From Purshia tridentata (lineage: Eukaryota; Streptophyta; Magnoliopsida; Rosales; Rosaceae), in assembly GCA_003254885.1 (NCBI GenBank), contig QANT01001322.1, forward strand, positions 1 to 39,326: a stretch of 39,326 nucleotides of DNA, in the 5' to 3' direction. Of this stretch, positions 34,465-39,326 are shown in pieces (positions within the stretch are counted from its first letter, which is position 1; each line of letters begins with the position of its first letter). Below the pieces are notes generated by a model, which was not told the DNA's origin, made no database searches, and saw nothing but the letters and a program-made list of their open reading frames with translations. Position numbers and translations under genes: made by a program.

Positions 34465-37400
34465 CCGCGGCCACAAGGTCCCTACATTTCCTCCCTTTTA
34501 ATTTCATTCCATTTTCAGTCTACATATTAATTTCCTTTTTGTGCTTTTTTGTTTTGTTTTCTTACATTCATTCATTCATTTTGCATGGGTGGTGAATTTA
34601 CTGATTTATTTTTAAAGTTGGAAATCCTAAAAATTGGTAATATCCACTTGGATTCCTCATGCATGCAATTGATATTTTTTACTTATGAGAGAAAATAAAA
34701 GTGTTGGGAACATCAACTAAAGGAAATGAAAGTTTGGTCCTTGAACAAGCCAGATTTACTTATGAGAGAAAATAAAAGTGTTGGGAACACCAACGAAAGG
34801 AAATGAAAGTTTGGTCCTTGAACAAGCCAGGAAATGTACTCGCTGTTAATTATTTGTATGTATACATATATATATATATTGAATTTTTAGAATTATAAAC
34901 TTCAAATGTGAAAACCCATCAATTTAATTCTGGAGTTGGAAGTCAGGAAAGCTAGAATCTTTCATTTTCATTCTATTAAATGAATAAGAACACATATTTT
35001 ATCATTTGGAAAAGATTATTTTATCATGTTTGTGTATTGTGATTATATATATGTATTTTTTTATTGCAGATTGATGAGAACGTGGCCAGAGAAATCATAA
35101 ACCACAGATCACTTCGCCATCCAAACATAATTCGGTTTAGGGAGGTGTGCACTTGTCGATATGGGTCTGCTTCATTGTAAAGGATGTTCACAGCCAATTT
35201 GATCAGTTTCAGTCATCTGATATGATGTTTTGGAATCTCAGGTGGTTTTGACTCCTACACATCTTGGTATTGTGATGGAGTATGCGGCAGGTGGAGAACT
35301 CTTTGAGCGAATTTGCACTGCAGGAAGGTTCAGTGAAGATGAGGTTTGATTACCATTCTTTACTAACAGGAAGCTCAGTTTTTACCCTAATGTTTGTTTC
35401 CTGACAAAATGTTGGAAATGACGAAGAAAATAATAGGTTACACTTACAGTATGGCAATATTATAATTTCGTAACCCTCCAATTTGTGGAGTTCAATATGG
35501 CTAATTGGCTTGAATTTTTTGAGTTTCAAAGTAACAAAGTCGGCTAATGTTTTGTTGGTTTTGCAGGCTAGATATTTTTTCCAGCAGCTTATCTCAGGAG
35601 TTAGCTACTGTCATTCGCTGGTAAGGAAAATATGAGACTTGAATGTTCATATCTATCCAGTAGATTGTTCATTTTCTTTTACTTGTGATTCTCATTTGTT
35701 CTGTGACTTGTTCTGCAGCAAATATGCCACCGAGATTTGAAGCTGGAGAATACCTTGCTGGATGGGAGCCCGGCTCCACGCCTGAAAATTTGTGATTTTG
35801 GTTATTCTAAGGTTCAATTTTATATTGAACATAGTGTCAGAAGCTTTGATGTTTAAAGGTAAATGTAAAGTTTTATACTCTGATGAGCTTTATTTTTGTA
35901 GTCATCCTTGCTGCATTCAAGACCTAAATCAACTGTGGGAACTCCAGCATATATTGCACCTGAGGTTCTTTCTCGAAGAGAGTATGACGGCAAGGTAGCT
36001 TAAGTAATTTCATGCATTGTTTCATTGTGATCAAATCCTTCATTTCTGAATCTTACAACTCAGATGTCATTTTCACTTCTTCTCTGACTGTGGATGCACT
36101 ACGGTGGATAAACATAATTGTATATTGTTCTAAGGGCCAGTTGATAACAATTCATTATGATCAGTAGAAATTTTCAGTTTGCATTTTCATTTTTTTAAAA
36201 GTTATTTCTTTGTGTGCCAAGGAGGTGTTTGAGGTGCAATTACAGCATCTTATGATGGTTCAGATGAGTTGGAACTTGAAATAGTAAATTTGAGGTCGTG
36301 AGGTATTTATTTAACTTTATAGTGCACCAAGTAAAAGCATGAAAGATAACTTACCAATTCTAGCTTTATATTTATAAATACCTGTGAGCATAAAGGAAAG
36401 CAACACTCTGGAAAGTTGATTCTCAAGCCAGATGTTCACTTTACCACTTTCAACTTTAGTTAACAACCAAGAGATAAGTGTGATGAATCAAACATGAAGT
36501 TCAAGGATTTATATAAGAAAAGTAGTTAATTTGGTTGGTGTCTGTACCGTATTAATCCTTCAATTCTAAGTGTCTTGATATCTCAAAGGAAAATCTTCCC
36601 ATAGACTCTGCATAACACATTTTCAAGAATGTATTGGTTTTCACTATCAACTTCTATGTGATGTACCATATACTAGATATGTTTCTATCCAGAGAATGGA
36701 AAAATTCTATGTGATCATTCCATATATTGTACCATCCTTTTTTGTGTGCAATTATTTCTTCCACGATAGCAACATTCATTTACAGCACACGTAGGAAATC
36801 AAGCAATTAGACCCTTCTTCAGCCTGGGAAAAGAAGGAAGTGAAATGATGTTTTTTGTGCTTACATAGGATTTACTTCTCATTGTCTGATTTTGGTTCTG
36901 TTTATTCAGTTGGCAGATGTATGGTCATGTGGAGTAACTCTATATGTTATGCTGGTTGGAGCATATCCATTTGAAGACCAAGAAGACCCAAAGAATTTCA
37001 GAAAAACCATTAATGTGTTTACCTTTCATTCAGCCTCTCTCAAAGTTAATCATTCACCTTTTTTGTTCTTCTTTTTAACTGTATGGTTTCCTGTTGTTCT
37101 TATGATGCAGCGAATAATGGCTGTCCAGTACAAGATCCCAGACTATGTTCACATATCTCAAGATTGTAGGCATCTCCTCTCTCGCATCTTTGTTGCAAAT
37201 CCATCCAGGGTATGTATAATACTATGGTGCTTCTTAGGTTTTCTTAATTAATTTGTTACTTAAAATTACATAAGCTGCTGGACTTGGTGAATGGCAATTG
37301 GCTTCTCTTGTGAAGACTGGATGACATCAAGTTAGTGTGTATACATCTTGGCTTAGTTCTAACACAGATTAGTTACTGGACTAGGTTTTTGGTGGAAACT

Positions 37401-38277
37401 TTGAGGCTTCTAGTTGATTTTTTGCCATGTGAGGCTCTGTTCAATAGATTGCTTTGGAGTAATTACTTGCCCATCTAACTGTACCTTGAATGTGATGGGT
37501 GTATCTCTTATCAGTTATCGATTGGTGCATCTCTTATCACTTATCAGTTATCACTAGCTGTTTGAGCATTCTGATATTCTGGCATCTTCTATAACTAGAA
37601 AAATCTTGTTTTAGAATGTGTCAAATAATATTTAAACCTTTGTAGCAGGAGGATTGCTGCATGCATTCAAGCCGTAATATATTTTTCTGTAAAATCAATC
37701 TCATTCTAATGTGACCAAGAAAAGCTCATCCTGTATTTGCCCCTTCTGTCTAGGTTTGCTCGTGTCATCCTGAACTGCCCCCTAAAAAAGCAGTATTTTA
37801 TAAAACTATTGAGATACCAATCCTGTGCAGGAAAAATGTCCATGGGGGAATGGGAGAGACCTAACAAAGCCATTTTATTGTGCTAGTTTATTTGGTGCTT
37901 GATTTTTATCAGTTATTTTCTTTTTAATTTCATGTTATCCTCAATCGCTTCAATTGTTGTTTCAGAGGATCACCATTAAAGAAATCAAGAACCACCCATG
38001 GTTTTTGAAGAACTTGCCAAGAGAGCTTACAGAAGCAGCTCAAACCATTTACTACAGAAAAGAAAACCCAACCTTTTCCCTCCAAAGTATTGAAGACATC
38101 ATGAAGATAGTGGAAGAAGCCAAAAATCCTCCCCCAGTTTCCCGATCCATTGGAGGCTTTGGCTGGGGAGAAGAAGATGGTGATACAAAGGAAGATGAAG
38201 AAGGCGACGAGGAAGAAGATGAGTATGAAAAGAGGGTCAAAGAAGCGCATGCAAGTGGAGAAGTACGTGTCAGCTGA
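34358..38277 (+). CDS. SnRK2.4: SnRK2 protein kinase, subgroup 1 (SnRK2.4/2.10-like)
   Basis: Nine exons: 34358-34477, 35070-35144, 35242-35343, 35567-35620, 35719-35811, 35902-35994, 36910-37014, 37111-37209 and 37966-38277. They join in frame to 350 aa. It is a Ser/Thr kinase of osmotic and salt stress signalling in cytoplasm and nucleus. Visible are the glycine loop GSGNFGVA (11-18), catalytic Lys33, HRDLKLEN (121-128), DFG (143-145), activation loop [12 protein letters not shown] with Ser154 and Ser158 at the usual phosphorylation positions, and APE (167-169). The kinase domain is followed by the SnRK2 box ([10 protein letters not shown] to [15 protein letters not shown]) and an Asp/Glu-rich tail ending HASGEVRVS. 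It lacks the PP2C-binding domain II of the ABA-activated SnRK2.2/2.3/2.6 group, hence subgroup 1. It may work independently of ABA; that is family knowledge. Choosing SnRK2.4 over 2.10 is uncertain. Confidence 0.96.
34678..34831. repeat. 77-bp tandem duplication in SnRK2 intron 1
   Basis: Two adjacent copies starting TTTACTTATGAGAGAAAATA, near-identical (ACATCAACTAAAGG against ACACCAACGAAAGG). Each ends GAACAAGCCAG, in the middle of intron 1, far from both splice sites. Confidence 0.92.
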
Positions 38278-39326
38278 GGACCAATTTCTTCCTCAATATC
38301 GGAGAAGCCAAGAAGTTTGGTTTTTCGGTGTCTGCGTAGTTGAGAATGTTGTCATGCTTGTATAAACTGTCAGTTTTCTGCTTAGGCAATGGTGTTTCAA
38401 TAAACAAACTTTTGTAAATTATAGTGTGGTGCCAAGGAACATTAGTTTGTGCTGAGACTGTGACCTTGGATGTATTACTATTAGAATTTGTAGTTTAAGG
38501 TTGTGAGTTTAAGTTGTTTGTCTTTATTTTCCTAATTTGGGGGAAAAGGTGTAAAAGGGTTGTTTTGTATGGTTTCCTCAGAGAACATGAGATTGTGCTT
38601 AAGGAGACTTCACCCCCTAATAACTAATAATGTGGTATGTAAGGAGATTTGTTCAGTTAGAAGTGACAGTAATGTCATATTTTATTATATATTATGGTAC
38701 TGGTACACCTTATATAATAGTTTACTTTTTTTTTATTGTGATTGCTTCTCTTTCTTTTTGTTAAGGTGGAGGTTGTGGATTATACTCTGATTAAGGGACT
38801 AAGTAATTGTAACTGAATTTAAATTTGCAGATGCAGTGTATTGTCTTCCTATCATCATGCAGTCAGTGGAACCTACTATACTGCTATATTCACTGCATAT
38901 AGTTACCTAAATTTGCTCATCAAGTAGTTTCATTTATTCAAATATAATTTCCTTTTGAACTTTATTTAGGGTTAATTACAAATAAATTAATAAAACATTT
39001 CACAATTACGTTTTAATCTATCAACTTTTCCATAATTTCATTTTAATCACTATTGATCAAAAGTAGATTAGGCTTAGTAATTAAAGTGAGATATAATTTT
39101 AAAACTCATTGATTTTTATGGAAAAATAAAATTTATTGAAATATTTTATTGATTTAAATATAATTTTCTATTTAAGTAATTAATAAACAATATTTAATTA
39201 ATAGTGTCTGCCAAGAGCACACATTATATTCATCCCATATTACATTAAACCCACCATGTAATTAAGTTTCCTCAATCTTTTTCATCAAAATAGTAGATAA
39301 TTGATTAATAAACATCTCTCTTTACT
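38278..39326. other. SnRK2 3' UTR and downstream intergenic DNA
   Basis: A polyadenylation signal AATAAA lies at 38399-38404, about 125 nt after the stop, so the transcript probably ends near 38420. The remainder to the window end is AT-rich with no gene visible. Confidence 0.5.

Noticed and set aside
36892..37251. Single long ORF through SnRK2 exons 7 and 8
   Set aside because: It reads through the intron 37015-37110; exact GT-AG borders and the family sequence show two exons.
1..39326. tRNA, rRNA, CRISPR arrays or bacterial operon signals
   Set aside because: None was recognised by eye. Repeats here are tandem duplications and transposons, not spaced arrays.

Overview
This is plant nuclear DNA: AT-rich, with intron-containing genes, GT-AG splice sites and many small non-autonomous transposons. 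The gene models resemble eudicot orthologues closely. Rosaceae is plausible from general impression, but nothing in the sequence proves it. I found no rRNA, tRNA, CRISPR or bacterial-type features. Five genes could be rebuilt exon by exon with intact reading frames and consistent splice phases, and a sixth small gene is single-exon.

Layout. 848-1222 (-) is a stand-alone B3 DNA-binding domain gene. 1.3-7.1 kb is a repeat-rich stretch. It holds a degraded coding remnant (2.5-3.0 kb), a 1.2 kb foldback element with arms of about 570 bp (3.95-5.17 kb), a hAT-type element with a perfect 8-bp target duplication (5215-5828), and a MITE-like element whose 3' end is duplicated in tandem (6.3-7.1 kb). 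7384-10454 (-) is a 9-exon FEY-like short-chain dehydrogenase, 371 aa. 10.5-14.1 kb holds short tandem repeats and a broken Ty1/copia integrase-reverse transcriptase fragment (-). 14174-21871 (+) is a 15-exon MLO gene, 566 aa, of the AtMLO4/AtMLO11 type, with a Mutator-type MITE in intron 6. 22370-22807 (-) is an intronless chloroplast [2Fe-2S] ferredoxin. 24287-30543 (-) is a 12-exon transmembrane nine/EMP70 protein, TMN1-like, 590 aa, including an 18-nt microexon. 34358-38277 (+) is a 9-exon SnRK2 kinase, 350 aa, closest to subgroup 1 SnRK2.4/2.10.

The genes form no operon or evident pathway. They are independent plant genes: redox (ferredoxin, FEY), endomembrane (TMN1, MLO) and osmotic-stress signalling (SnRK2). 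FEY and MLO are divergent across 3.7 kb. MLO and ferredoxin converge with only about 500 bp between stop codons. TMN1 and SnRK2 are divergent across 3.8 kb containing ABRE/G-box tandem repeats.

I found no convincing new biological system. The most interesting material is structural: the long foldback hairpin, the precisely delimited hAT and MULE insertions, the duplicated G-box/ABRE pair upstream of SnRK2, the FEY acceptor pair, and the degraded coding remnant of unknown family.
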